Shown: positions 24,827 to 33,277, counted from the stretch's first letter. The stretch is 64,000 bases of DNA from VBAS01 sp035318985 (GCA_035318985.1 DATHDP010000142.1:1-64000), one strand, 5' to 3'. The notes: generated by a model not told the origin, from the letters alone. Numbers and translations: made by a program.

Positions 24827-24876
24827 AAATAAAAAACCGCAGAGACGAGAATGTATTATTCTGAATCTCCGCGGTT
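24825..24876 (-). terminator. Terminator of the superoxide dismutase gene
   Basis: Long imperfect stem: aaccgc at 24835-24840 pairs with gcggtt at 24871-24876, extended inward by agaga/tctcc and agaat/attct pairs. On the minus strand it is followed by ttttttattttaaattt. That tract runs into the -7 box of the downstream Crp/Fnr gene. Confidence 0.8.
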
Positions 24877-24896
24877 CAATAATATCGGTATAGATA

Positions 24897-25520
24897 TTAA
24901 TTCGCTTTCGCCTTTGGCATTGCCACTTCAAATCTTTCAGCTACTTTTTTCCAATCAACCACATTCCAGAAAGCAGCAAGATATTCAGCCCTGCGATTTT
25001 GATATTTTAAATAATAAGCATGTTCCCATACATCCACGCCAAGTATCGGAGTGCCTTTTACTTCGGCAACATCCATTAATGGATTATCCTGGTTAGGAGT
25101 AGAAGTAATTTCAAGTTTACCATCTTTTACGATCAGCCAAGCCCAGCCACTACCAAATCTTGTCATGCCAGCATTTGCAAATTTTTCTTTAAATGCTTCA
25201 AATGTTCCAAATGCATCATGTATAGATTTTGCGAGGTCACCTGATGGCGGGCCTCCTGCATTTTCATCGAGACTTTCCCAGAAGAAAGTATGATTCCAAT
25301 GACCGCCGCCGTTATTACGAACAGCCGGGGAGATTTTGCCTGCACTCTTTACCAGGTCTTCTAAACTTTTATTTTCATGTTCAGTACCAGCAATTGCTTT
25401 ATTGAGGTTGTCAACATAAGCCTGGTGATGTTTACCATGATGTATCTGCATGGTCGTTGTGTCAATATGAGGTTCCAATGCATCATGTGCATATGGAAGT
25501 GAGGCTAATGTAAATGCCAT
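24897..25520 (-). CDS. Fe/Mn superoxide dismutase
   Basis: Cytoplasmic superoxide dismutase of 207 residues. Metal ligands are His27 (MQIHHGKHH), His77 (GGGHWNHTFFW), and Asp163 and His167 (DVWEHAYYLKYQN). The N-terminal signature LPYAHDALEPHID is intact. Whether it uses Fe, Mn or either cannot be settled by eye. A taaattta box lies five bases before the ATG. It is followed by a strong terminator. Confidence 0.95.
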   Translation of the reverse strand: MAFTLASLPYAHDALEPHIDTTTMQIHHGKHHQAYVDNLNKAIAGTEHENKSLEDLVKSAGKISPAVRNNGGGHWNHTFFWESLDENAGGPPSGDLAKSIHDAFGTFEAFKEKFANAGMTRFGSGWAWLIVKDGKLEITSTPNQDNPLMDVAEVKGTPILGVDVWEHAYYLKYQNRRAEYLAAFWNVVDWKKVAERFEVAMPKAKAN

Positions 25521-25681
25521 ACGATTAAATTTATCTTGTGATTTAATGTTTTACCAGATAACAAATTTACGATTGAAACAATGATGCCAAACAAATTCAT
25601 TTTTCGAGATATGGAATAAAATTTTACCTTCTTTTGATTTTTAATGTAACTTTCTTCGCTGTTATTTAACCACAGAAAAGT

Positions 25682-27031
25682 ATGGGAAACGATTCTCGCC
25701 GGAAATTTATTAAAGGCATTGCAGGTACCGCTCTTGCCGCTTCAGTTCCGCAAATAATTCAGGCATCGGGGATTGAAAGAAAGGAAGAATTAAGGCTCCG
25801 TGATTATTACAGCGACAATGATAATATCCAGGTGGCATTAATTGGCGCCGGTGGTATGGGAACAGGTGATGCACAAACGGCTAAAACAGTTCCGGGAGTT
25901 AAGATCGTTGCTGCCTGTGATCTTTTTGATCCAAGAATCGAGGAAGCAAAAAAGAATTTTGGGACTGATATTTTTACTACGAGAGATTATAAAGAGATAT
26001 TAGCAAGAAAAGATATTGATGCAGTCATTATCGGTACTCCCGATCATTGGCATAAAGAAATTGCGGTAGATGCACTTAATAGTGGCAAACACGTTTACTG
26101 CGAAAAACCAATGGTGCAGCAGATAAACGAAGGACAGGCTGTGGTCGATGCGCAAAAGAAAAGTGGCAAAGTATTGCAGGTAGGTAGCCAGGGATTGAGT
26201 TCTGTAGGAAATGAAAAAGCAAAAGAATTATTTGAAGCAGGAGCGATAGGCCAACTGAATTATGTAGAAGGTTTTTGGGCACGCAACACTCCGGGTGGTG
26301 CATGGCAATATAATTTGCCGGAAGATGCATCAGAAAAAAATGTTGATTGGAAAAGATTTTTAAAAGATAAACCGCAAGTGCCTTATGATCCGAAACGATT
26401 TTTCCGCTGGCGTTGTTTCAAAGATTATGGAACTGGTGTTTGTGGTGACCTGTTTGTTCATTTGATCTCGAGCTTGCATTATATTATCAGCTCAATGGGA
26501 CCAACAAGAATTATGTCCACCGGCGGACTTCGATACTGGAAAGATGGTCGTGATGTTCCGGATATAATGCTTGGCATGTTTGATTATCCGCAAACCGAAA
26601 AACATCCCGCATTCAATTTATCGTTACGGGTAAATTTTGTTGACAGCAATCCAAATGGTTCTTATTTCAGAATGGTTGGCAATGAAGGATCAATGACTGT
26701 TGAATGGGAAAGTGTAACACTAACGAAGAATTTTTCTTATCCACCGGATAATTATGCGCAGGTATTGAAAGCAAAACAATATGCACCGGATTATGATCGC
26801 AAAAAAATTAAAGATCCGGATTCAACGGTTTTCAAAGTACAGGAGGGGTACAAAGGGGCGCATTATGATCATCATTATAACTGGATGCGTTCAATAAGAG
26901 AAGGAAAGCCGACCGTTGAAGATGCATTATTTGGATATCGGGCTGCTGCCCCGGCGTTATTATGTAACGATAGTTATTTTCAGGGAAAAGCTATTAAATG
27001 GGATCCTGTTAATTTGAAATTGCTTGCTTGA
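25682..27031 (+). CDS. Tat-exported Gfo/Idh/MocA-family oxidoreductase
   Basis: NAD(P)-dependent sugar oxidoreductase of 449 residues. The N-terminus DSRRKFIKGIAGTALAASVP is a twin-arginine signal, so the enzyme is exported folded with its cofactor. The Rossmann motif VALIGAGGMGTGDAQ starts at about residue 51, and the catalytic EKP motif appears in HVYCEKPMVQ. It starts a run with a thioredoxin-like gene and a DUF1080 gene. This family with DUF1080 partners has been linked to glycoside cleavage through 3-keto intermediates. Its stop overlaps the next gene's start region. Confidence 0.88.
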   Translation: MGNDSRRKFIKGIAGTALAASVPQIIQASGIERKEELRLRDYYSDNDNIQVALIGAGGMGTGDAQTAKTVPGVKIVAACDLFDPRIEEAKKNFGTDIFTTRDYKEILARKDIDAVIIGTPDHWHKEIAVDALNSGKHVYCEKPMVQQINEGQAVVDAQKKSGKVLQVGSQGLSSVGNEKAKELFEAGAIGQLNYVEGFWARNTPGGAWQYNLPEDASEKNVDWKRFLKDKPQVPYDPKRFFRWRCFKDYGTGVCGDLFVHLISSLHYIISSMGPTRIMSTGGLRYWKDGRDVPDIMLGMFDYPQTEKHPAFNLSLRVNFVDSNPNGSYFRMVGNEGSMTVEWESVTLTKNFSYPPDNYAQVLKAKQYAPDYDRKKIKDPDSTVFKVQEGYKGAHYDHHYNWMRSIREGKPTVEDALFGYRAAAPALLCNDSYFQGKAIKWDPVNLKLLA

Positions 27032-27032
27032 G

Positions 27033-27638
27033 ATGAGGAAACATTGCAAATACATTAAAATTTTCTTACTATCATTTTTTGTAATTGCTGATTCAGCGCT
27101 GTTCGGTCAGCCTAATCATGAGGATTCTGTACACTATTTTGAATATTTAAAGGTTATTACAGCTTTTGGAAACGATAGTATTAAAGGGAAAAAAATACCA
27201 GGTTTCACATGTAAGGATATAAAAGGAAGTTTACTTACAGATAAGAATTTACAGTCAAAGATCACATTTGTGAACTTTTGGTTTGAGACCTGCGCACCTT
27301 GCATAGCTGAATTTGGTGCGTTAGAAAAGTTTTATCAGAACAACAAAGCCAATGCTGAATTCCAGTTTGTTTCCATCACTTTTGAAACGGATTCGATAAT
27401 AGACGGGATACGAAAAAAATATGGTCTGACTTACCCGATCTATCAATTATCCAGTGATAGTTGCCGAAAGGTAATACGTGGATTAGGGTATCCAACAAAT
27501 TTTATAGTAAATGAAAACATTGAGATAGTCTATTACCTTACCGGTGGATCTACGAACCCGGTCGTTGCGGATAAATTTTTAAACTATTTTGTTCAGACTG
27601 AATTAGATAAACATTTAAAATTAAAAACCGTGAAATGA
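27033..27638 (+). CDS. TlpA-like thioredoxin-fold protein
   Basis: Exported or membrane-anchored thioredoxin-fold protein of 201 residues. A signal sequence covers about residues 1-25 (IKIFLLSFFVIADSALFGQ). The redox motif is CAPC at 87-90 in NFWFETCAPCIAEF, and the cis-Pro region is GYPTNFIVNEN. It probably reduces disulfides or transfers electrons in the periplasm. The ATG at 27033 lies one base after the oxidoreductase stop, so the genes are coupled. Its presence in the sugar-oxidation module is unexplained. Confidence 0.82.
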   Translation: MRKHCKYIKIFLLSFFVIADSALFGQPNHEDSVHYFEYLKVITAFGNDSIKGKKIPGFTCKDIKGSLLTDKNLQSKITFVNFWFETCAPCIAEFGALEKFYQNNKANAEFQFVSITFETDSIIDGIRKKYGLTYPIYQLSSDSCRKVIRGLGYPTNFIVNENIEIVYYLTGGSTNPVVADKFLNYFVQTELDKHLKLKTVK

Positions 27639-27663
27639 TCTTTCCGGCAAAAAAAAAGAACTC

Positions 27664-28371
27664 ATGAAAAGGAATTTAATTACAACCCTTGCATTTACAT
27701 TTTTGCTTACATCATTTGTGACAAACAATAAGCAAAAAGACAATACACTTTCAAAACAAGAAAAGAAAGGGGGATGGAAATTATTGTTTGACGGCACCAC
27801 GATGAATGGCTGGCGTATTTATCAAAACAAGAAAGTGGATGATTGGGATGTAAAGAATGGCGAGTTGTATTGCAAAGCAGAGGGTGTGACTAAAAGAGCT
27901 GACCTGATCACAAATTATAAGTATGAAAATTTTGAATTGCAGATAGACTGGAAGATTGCACCAAAGGAAAACGGTGGTATTATTTACATGGTTACCGAAG
28001 ACAATGGCGCTACGTACGAATCAGGTCCCGAATATCAGTTAATAGATGATGATGGCTATCCTGATAAATTAAAAGACGTTCAATTTAGCGGGGCAAATTA
28101 TGACATGAATCCACCCACCGCAAAAGTGGTAAAGCCTGTTGGAGAATTTAATCATACTAAGATCGTCATCAATAAAGGACATGTCGAACATTGGCTCAAT
28201 GGAACAAAAGTGGTAGATTATCAATTATGGACATCAGAATGGGAACAAACAAAAGCAAAAAGCAAATGGAAGGATGTAAAACCTTATGGAATGTCAAAGA
28301 CTGGACATATTGCTTTGCAGGATCACGGAGGCGGTGTTTGGTTTAAGAACATCAAGATAAAAACACTTTGA
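27664..28371 (+). CDS. DUF1080 (3-keto-disaccharide hydrolase-type) protein
   Basis: Exported protein of 235 residues with an N-terminal signal-like segment (NLITTLAFTFLLTSFV). The DUF1080 concanavalin-like domain spans the rest: GGWKLLFDGTTMNGWRIY, ENGGIIYMVTED, GPEYQLIDDDGYPD and GHIALQDHGGGVWFKNIKIK. Some members hydrolyse 3-keto-glycosides, and the upstream Gfo/Idh/MocA oxidoreductase would supply such substrates. The coupling is inferred from neighbourhood. It converges with the small gene at 28372 with no gap. Confidence 0.85.
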   Translation: MKRNLITTLAFTFLLTSFVTNNKQKDNTLSKQEKKGGWKLLFDGTTMNGWRIYQNKKVDDWDVKNGELYCKAEGVTKRADLITNYKYENFELQIDWKIAPKENGGIIYMVTEDNGATYESGPEYQLIDDDGYPDKLKDVQFSGANYDMNPPTAKVVKPVGEFNHTKIVINKGHVEHWLNGTKVVDYQLWTSEWEQTKAKSKWKDVKPYGMSKTGHIALQDHGGGVWFKNIKIKTL

Positions 28372-28674
28372 TCATTTTTTAAGCCGGTTAAATTTCTTTC
28401 CTTTCTCAACGAAATTTTCTATTATCCCTCTTGTTTCAAGATCACGAAGGATAGAAATCGTATACCACGGAATTGAACCTTTGAAGGAAGGCGATTTCTT
28501 CCTGATAGTTTTTACAACATCATCTGTAAGATCAGTAAAGGGCTTTCCTTTACTTGCTTTTAAGCTTTGCAATATAGCTGCTTTAAAAGGTTCATAGATG
28601 GAAGAGTCGATCTTCGTTTCTCTTTGTGACTCGGGATGAGTTATCACGGTTTTTTTTGAAGTTACTTTTGCCAT
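28372..28674 (-). CDS. Small basic protein, DUF6958-like
   Basis: Protein of 100 residues, basic, with a predicted winged-helix-like second half (FTDLTDDVVKTIRKKSPSFKGSIPWYTISILRDLETRGIIENF). It resembles what I recall as the DUF6958 group, but I am unsure. It shares its first base with the end of tadA, so both are probably co-transcribed. Its function is unknown; a nucleic-acid-binding role would fit but is not shown. Confidence 0.6.
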   Translation of the reverse strand: MAKVTSKKTVITHPESQRETKIDSSIYEPFKAAILQSLKASKGKPFTDLTDDVVKTIRKKSPSFKGSIPWYTISILRDLETRGIIENFVEKGKKFNRLKK

Positions 28675-29111
28675 TATCTTTTCTTTTTAAAAAAATCCTT
28701 CATTAATTGCCCGCATTCTTCTTTCAGTACCCCATAAACGATCTCAGCCTTTTGATGAAAAGGCCAGTTGGTTCCTGTTATTCTTTTATGTCCATTCTTT
28801 TCATCATCGGCACCCCATACTATTTTTCCAATTTTACTCCAATACATAGCTCCTGCACACATCAGGCAGGGTTCTACTGTTACATAAAGAATTGCTTCGG
28901 GTAAATATTTACTTCCAAGTAAATTAAAAGCAGATGTCAGTGCGATCATTTCTGCATGGGCCGTGGGATCACTTAATTTTTCAGTCATATTACTCCCACG
29001 GGCAATGATCTTTCCGTTCAAAACTACCACAGCGCCAATTGGCACTTCATCTTCATCAAAAGCCTTCTTAGCCTCCTTTAGTGCCTGGGTCATATAATAT
29101 TCATCGGTCAT
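28674..29111 (-). CDS. tadA: tRNA-specific adenosine deaminase TadA
   Basis: Converts adenosine 34 to inosine in the tRNA-Arg anticodon. 145 residues. The zinc and catalytic residues are His52 and Glu54 (TAHAEMIAL), Cys82 and Cys85 (PCLMCAGAM). The N-terminus MTQALKEAKKAFDEDEVPIGAVVV is typical. A guanine deaminase would look similar, but the family length and the motif spacing fit TadA. It is transcribed with the small gene that follows. Confidence 0.9.
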   Translation of the reverse strand: MTDEYYMTQALKEAKKAFDEDEVPIGAVVVLNGKIIARGSNMTEKLSDPTAHAEMIALTSAFNLLGSKYLPEAILYVTVEPCLMCAGAMYWSKIGKIVWGADDEKNGHKRITGTNWPFHQKAEIVYGVLKEECGQLMKDFFKKKR

Positions 29112-29154
29112 ATCTAAGAGATAATAAATTTAAAAACACAGGTAGTAAGATAAT

Positions 29155-30156
29155 TTATAATTTATCCTGCGGGTACTCGATTCTTGCTTTATTTCTTATG
29201 GCATCCAGAATTTCCATAAGCAGTAATGTATCTGTGTGTGTCATCACCGGGCTTTCTACCAATCCTTTTTTCAAACATTCATTTACATGTCTTGCCTCAA
29301 AATGATAACCAAAGCCAGCTTCTTTTTCAACAGGAAGAACTTCTCTTTCGTAAGGTATTTTTTTTGATAATTGAATAGTTGCCGATGGCTCATAAAACCT
29401 GGTAGTAAGAGTAATGCATCCTTCAGTTCCATTTATCTCTGCTTGAATTGGCAGATTGGTAGTAAATGATGAGAACAATTGCGCCATTGCGCCATTATTA
29501 TATTTAAATAAAACGGCGATCTGTTCATCAATACCCGTTGGTGATGGTATCATAGTTGCCTCAATTAAGTCCGGCTTGCCTAAAACAGATACTGTAATAA
29601 AAACATTATAAATGCCAATATCAAGCAGTGTCCCTCCGCCAAGCAATGGATCAAACAATCGCTGCGGATGATTAGCTGTAGTTTTAAAACCAAAATTTAC
29701 AAGCACACTTTTAATATCACCCAGTGTTTTTTGTTGCAGCAGTTCCTGTAATTTTTTGTAATGCGGTAAAAATTTTGTCCAGAGAGCTTCCATTAAAAAA
29801 ACTTTTCGCTCCTTAGCTGTTTTGATCATTTCAATAGCTTGCCGGCTGTTTATGGCAAAAGCTTTTTCACACAGAACCGCTTTATTGTGATTTAAGCAAA
29901 GCATCGTATGCTCATAATGATGAGAATGAGGAGTGGCAACATAAATTACATCTACTTCATCATTCGCTGCAAGGGCTTCATAATTGTTATGAAGATGCTT
30001 GCACGGAAAATCTTTTGCAAATGATTCCAGTGTTTCTTTATTACGGCTTGCAATGGCTGTTAATTCTGCATCACCTACCAAACGAAGATCTGCTGCAAAT
30101 TTTCGGGCAATGCGTCCGCATCCGAGTATTCCCCACCTTATTTTGGATCCTTTCAT
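29155..30156 (-). CDS. Gfo/Idh/MocA-family oxidoreductase (cytoplasmic)
   Basis: NAD(P)-dependent oxidoreductase of 333 residues without a signal peptide. The Rossmann motif WGILGCGRIARKF is near the N-terminus, with VDVIYVATPHSHHYEH and the EK motif in VLCEKAFA. It belongs to the same superfamily as the Tat-exported enzyme at 25.7 kb but is only distantly similar and resembles dihydrodiol/xylose dehydrogenase-type members. The substrate is unknown, probably a sugar or cyclitol. It is divergently transcribed from the aldehyde dehydrogenase. Confidence 0.85.
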   Translation of the reverse strand: MKGSKIRWGILGCGRIARKFAADLRLVGDAELTAIASRNKETLESFAKDFPCKHLHNNYEALAANDEVDVIYVATPHSHHYEHTMLCLNHNKAVLCEKAFAINSRQAIEMIKTAKERKVFLMEALWTKFLPHYKKLQELLQQKTLGDIKSVLVNFGFKTTANHPQRLFDPLLGGGTLLDIGIYNVFITVSVLGKPDLIEATMIPSPTGIDEQIAVLFKYNNGAMAQLFSSFTTNLPIQAEINGTEGCITLTTRFYEPSATIQLSKKIPYEREVLPVEKEAGFGYHFEARHVNECLKKGLVESPVMTHTDTLLLMEILDAIRNKARIEYPQDKL

Positions 30157-30204
30157 GGCAGTAAATTAAGGAATGATTGTAAATTACGGTTTATAACTAT
30201 TTAT

Positions 30205-31575
30205 ATGCTCTTATCTTCTTTACAGCATCTGCGTGACTATTTTAATTCCGGTATTACTAAAGACTACGGCTTCAGAAAAGAACAATTAAAAAAATTAAAG
30301 GCTTCAATATTAAAACATGAACAGGATCTGTACGATTCTTTGTATGCAGACCTGAAAAAAAGTCCGGAAGAAACCTGGGTAACGGAAACGGGCTTTGTGA
30401 TAAGTGAATTAAATGCGACAATAAAAAACCTTCATCTGTGGATGCAGCCAGAAAATGTTGAAACCAATTTGTTGAATCTTCCTTCAAGTAGTAAAGTTTT
30501 AAAAGAACCGCTTGGTGTTGTATTGATCATTGGACCCTGGAATTATCCATTCCAGCTTTTAATAAACCCCTTAGTTGGAGCCATTGCAGCTGGTAATTGT
30601 GTTGTGCTTAAACCAAGTGAGTTTGCATCAGCTACGGATGCAGTGATGAAAAAAATAATTGAAGACGTTTTTCCTCCTGAATATATTTTATATGTTCAAG
30701 GTGACGGTGCCGCCGTAGTTCCGGAAATGATGAACAATTTTATATTTGATCATGTGTTTTACACAGGCAGCACTGTAGTTGGTAAAATAATTTATAAAAT
30801 GGCTGCGGAAAAATTAGTACCCGTTACATTGGAGTTGGGCGGTAAAAGTCCCTGTGTGGTTGAAAGCGATGCAAATATCAAAGTAGCCGCTCGTCGCATT
30901 GCTGTTGCAAAATTTTCAAATACCGGGCAGATGTGTGTGGCTCCGGATTATGTGCTTGTACATGAATCAGTAAAAGAGAAATTTATTTCAGCAATAACGG
31001 GAGTTGTGAAAAGCTTTTTCAGCGACAAACCTGAGCAAAGCTATAATTACGGAAAAGTCATCAATGAAAAACAATTTGATCGTATAGCCGGCTATTTATC
31101 CAATGCTAAAATTATTTTCGGCGGACGAACTAATAAACAGCAATTATTTATTGAACCCACTTTGCTTGATAATGTAAACATAAATGATGCAGTGATGAAG
31201 GATGAGATATTCGGCCCTGTGCTTCCACTCATCTCATTTAAAACAAAAGAGGAAGCATTAAAAATAATCGAACTGCATCCGAATCCTTTGGCATTTTATG
31301 TTTTCACATCAAGCAGCGAAAAGGAAAATGTCTGGCTTAATAGCGTTGCCTTTGGCGGTGGATGCGTGAACAATGCAGGCTGGCATCTCACCAATCATTA
31401 TTTGCCATTTGGCGGCCGTGGTTTTAGTGGCACGGGCAATTATCACGGCAAATATTCATTCGAAACATTCAGTCATAAAAAAGCGGTGATGAAAACACCT
31501 ACCTGGTTTGATCCTTCGATCAAGTACCCTCCTTTCAAAGGGAAATTGAAATTGTTTAAATGGGTGATAAGATAG
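30205..31575 (+). CDS. Aldehyde dehydrogenase (class 3-like)
   Basis: NAD(P)-dependent aldehyde dehydrogenase of 456 residues. The catalytic Cys244 lies in GQMCVAPDYV and the general-base Glu210 in TLELGGKSP. IIGPWNYPFQLLINPLVGAIAAGN is the conserved coenzyme region, and FYTGSTVVGKII the second Rossmann motif. The shorter length and the lack of an N-terminal extension fit the ALDH3 branch, acting on medium or long aliphatic or aromatic aldehydes. The C-terminal basic segment (FKGKLKLFKWVIR) may aid membrane contact. Confidence 0.92.
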   Translation: MLLSSLQHLRDYFNSGITKDYGFRKEQLKKLKASILKHEQDLYDSLYADLKKSPEETWVTETGFVISELNATIKNLHLWMQPENVETNLLNLPSSSKVLKEPLGVVLIIGPWNYPFQLLINPLVGAIAAGNCVVLKPSEFASATDAVMKKIIEDVFPPEYILYVQGDGAAVVPEMMNNFIFDHVFYTGSTVVGKIIYKMAAEKLVPVTLELGGKSPCVVESDANIKVAARRIAVAKFSNTGQMCVAPDYVLVHESVKEKFISAITGVVKSFFSDKPEQSYNYGKVINEKQFDRIAGYLSNAKIIFGGRTNKQQLFIEPTLLDNVNINDAVMKDEIFGPVLPLISFKTKEEALKIIELHPNPLAFYVFTSSSEKENVWLNSVAFGGGCVNNAGWHLTNHYLPFGGRGFSGTGNYHGKYSFETFSHKKAVMKTPTWFDPSIKYPPFKGKLKLFKWVIR

Positions 31576-31609
31576 TTTATAGTTTATTGTTTTTGGTTTC
31601 TGGCAATTG

Positions 31610-31664
31610 TACTACTATTAGACTTTCGTTGCGTCGCACTCTTGTACTTTTAATAATTCTATTC
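31610..31664 (+). repeat. Dispersed leader repeat, copy 2
   Basis: Starts like 20241-20264 (22 of 24 bases identical) and ends aattctattc as at 20335-20344. The 27 bases 31623-31649 recur inverted at 22464-22490. It ends a few bases before the glutathione peroxidase start. Confidence 0.7.
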
Positions 31665-31668
31665 GGCA

Positions 31669-32373
31669 ATGAGCAAACAAAATAAATTACTAAGGTTTCT
31701 TAAAAAGCTGTTCATAGCTTTGCTATTATTTTTAATTGCATTCAGCGGTTATGTTGCGATCGTAACCATAAACGTGAAAGATATGACGATAAGACAAAGA
31801 GTTTTAAAAGCAGTTTACCCGGCTTTTACCTGGCTAAATAAGATAACAGGGAAGAACAGCAAAGTATTTACGAATGAATCTCCGGCTTCGCCGCCCCAAT
31901 CTTTATATAGTTTATCAATTGCAATGAATAATGGTGACTCGATTCCATTATCAAACTATAAAGGGAAAAAATTACTGATCGTAAATACTGCATCAGATTG
32001 CGGCTATACTGATCAATACGATGACTTGCAAAAGTTGTATGAAGAAAATAAAGAGAGGCTGGTGATCATTGGGTTTCCTGCCAATGATTTTAAAGAACAG
32101 GAAAAAGGAACTGATGAGGATATAGAAAAATTTTGCAGGCTGAATTATGGCGTTACATTTCCATTGGCAAAGAAGAGCTCTGTAATTCCCGGTCCCAAAC
32201 AGAATCCGATCTTTCAATGGCTGACTGATAAAAATAAAAATGGATGGACAAGCAAAAAACCGAGCTGGAATTTTTCAAAGTATTTGATTAATGAAGAAGG
32301 TATGCTTGTTAATTACTTTGATCCATCTATTTCTCCCACTGGCAAAGAAGTAACAGACGCCATCAAAAAATAA
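31669..32373 (+). CDS. Membrane-anchored glutathione peroxidase-like protein
   Basis: Thiol peroxidase of the glutathione peroxidase family, 234 residues. Unusually for the group it starts with a hydrophobic anchor (FIALLLFLIAFSGYVAIVTI, about 14-34) and a spacer before the enzyme domain, so it should face the periplasm. The peroxidatic Cys111 lies in VNTASDCGYT and is encoded by tgc, not a selenocysteine stop. The FPANDFKEQEKG and PSWNFSKYLI blocks carry the remaining active-site Gln and Trp/Asn. The likely reductant is thioredoxin rather than glutathione. Confidence 0.85.
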   Translation: MSKQNKLLRFLKKLFIALLLFLIAFSGYVAIVTINVKDMTIRQRVLKAVYPAFTWLNKITGKNSKVFTNESPASPPQSLYSLSIAMNNGDSIPLSNYKGKKLLIVNTASDCGYTDQYDDLQKLYEENKERLVIIGFPANDFKEQEKGTDEDIEKFCRLNYGVTFPLAKKSSVIPGPKQNPIFQWLTDKNKNGWTSKKPSWNFSKYLINEEGMLVNYFDPSISPTGKEVTDAIKK

Positions 32374-32396
32374 ATTCTTCACTCAATATTTATTGT

Positions 32397-32645
32397 ATGA
32401 CTTATAATGATTGGATCGGAACGATCGGCGTTGGGCTTGTATTGCTTGCTTACTTTTTAAACACCATGAAATGGGTTCCTGAAAATGGAAAATTCTTTTT
32501 TATACTGAATGTGATCGGTGGCGCATTAAGTTGTTATGCGGCCGTGCTCATCAATTTCGTGCCGTTTGTTGTGCTGGAAGCTATCTGGACAATTGTTTCA
32601 ATATATGGATTGATTAAAGCGGTCGGGGCGCTGAAAGCGACCTGA
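32397..32645 (+). CDS. Small three-helix membrane protein (CBU_0592-like)
   Basis: Protein of 82 residues with three hydrophobic segments (starts MTYNDWIGTIGVGLVLLAYF). It matches the pattern of the CBU_0592-type small membrane family, function unknown. The last seven or eight codons and the stop lie inside the left REP repeat at 32621-32648, so the C-terminus seems to have been rewritten by insertion of that element. Confidence 0.65.
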   Translation: MTYNDWIGTIGVGLVLLAYFLNTMKWVPENGKFFFILNVIGGALSCYAAVLINFVPFVVLEAIWTIVSIYGLIKAVGALKAT

Positions 32646-32648
32646 CCG
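32621..32648 (+). repeat. REP-like hairpin, left copy
   Basis: Hairpin core cgct-gaa-agcg with flanking ggtc and gacc. It provides the last codons and stop of the upstream small membrane protein gene. Confidence 0.75.
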
Positions 32649-32654
32649 ATAGTG

Positions 32655-33256
32655 TTAATAGAATTTTTTAATGTAATCATCGTCAAGATCGTTTTGTCCC
32701 CCATTTATTACATCACTTGCTGTTAAACCAGTTAAAGAAAAAATAATTTTTTATCACATAATGTACCATTCCTAAGCTCTGCATAATCCAAATATGATGA
32801 ATATTGCCAGTGATTTAGCTCTTTAACAAGGTTAGCATTTAAGGGGTTTCTATGTAAATAATGAAAACAGTTCACAAGATAATTTTCCTGATGTTCACCA
32901 ACTCCTTCGACCAAAATCTTTGATTTAGTCTTTTGCTGGAATAAAGAACCTGTTGTTTTATTTTGTTTATTGATAGCTTGAGAATAACTGCTGAGAAGTA
33001 TTCCGATTCTGTAAGGAAATTCCTGCATCGGCTTTCCGCCAAAAGAAGCTCGTTCTGTAATACTTTTTTCTGTTGCCATAATGATAAGATGGAAGTGGTT
33101 AGGCATCAGGCAATATGAAATGATCTTGCAAACGGGTGAAAGTTGATCTCTTATCTTTTTTAAAAAGAAAAGATAATTGGCATCTAAGAAGAAAATTCTT
33201 TGTTTGTTATTTCCCCTGTTATAGATGTGATAAAACTCATTAGGAATTAGATTCAT
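32655..33256 (-). pseudogene. RAYT-type Y1 transposase with a C-terminal frameshift
   Basis: Transposase of the REP-associated tyrosine (HUH/Y1) family. The uninterrupted frame covers 32732-33256 (174 residues), with the HxH motif in LMPNHFHLIIM and the candidate nucleophile Tyr in YLVNCFHYLHRNPL. It stops at the T-rich run tattttttctttaa. In the -1 frame the sequence continues as FSLTGLTASDVINGG, then acidic residues and IKKFY, down to a stop at 32655-32657, right beside the left REP. The tail reads like genuine RAYT sequence, so the original protein was about 200 residues. The catalytic core is intact; whether the shift is decay, programmed or a sequencing error is open. Confidence 0.75.
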
Positions 33257-33277
33257 AAAAATTCCTTTTCGCTTTAC

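Noticed and set aside
31996..32008. Selenocysteine at the glutathione peroxidase active site
   Set aside because: The codon is tgc for Cys, not tga, and no SECIS-like hairpin follows.
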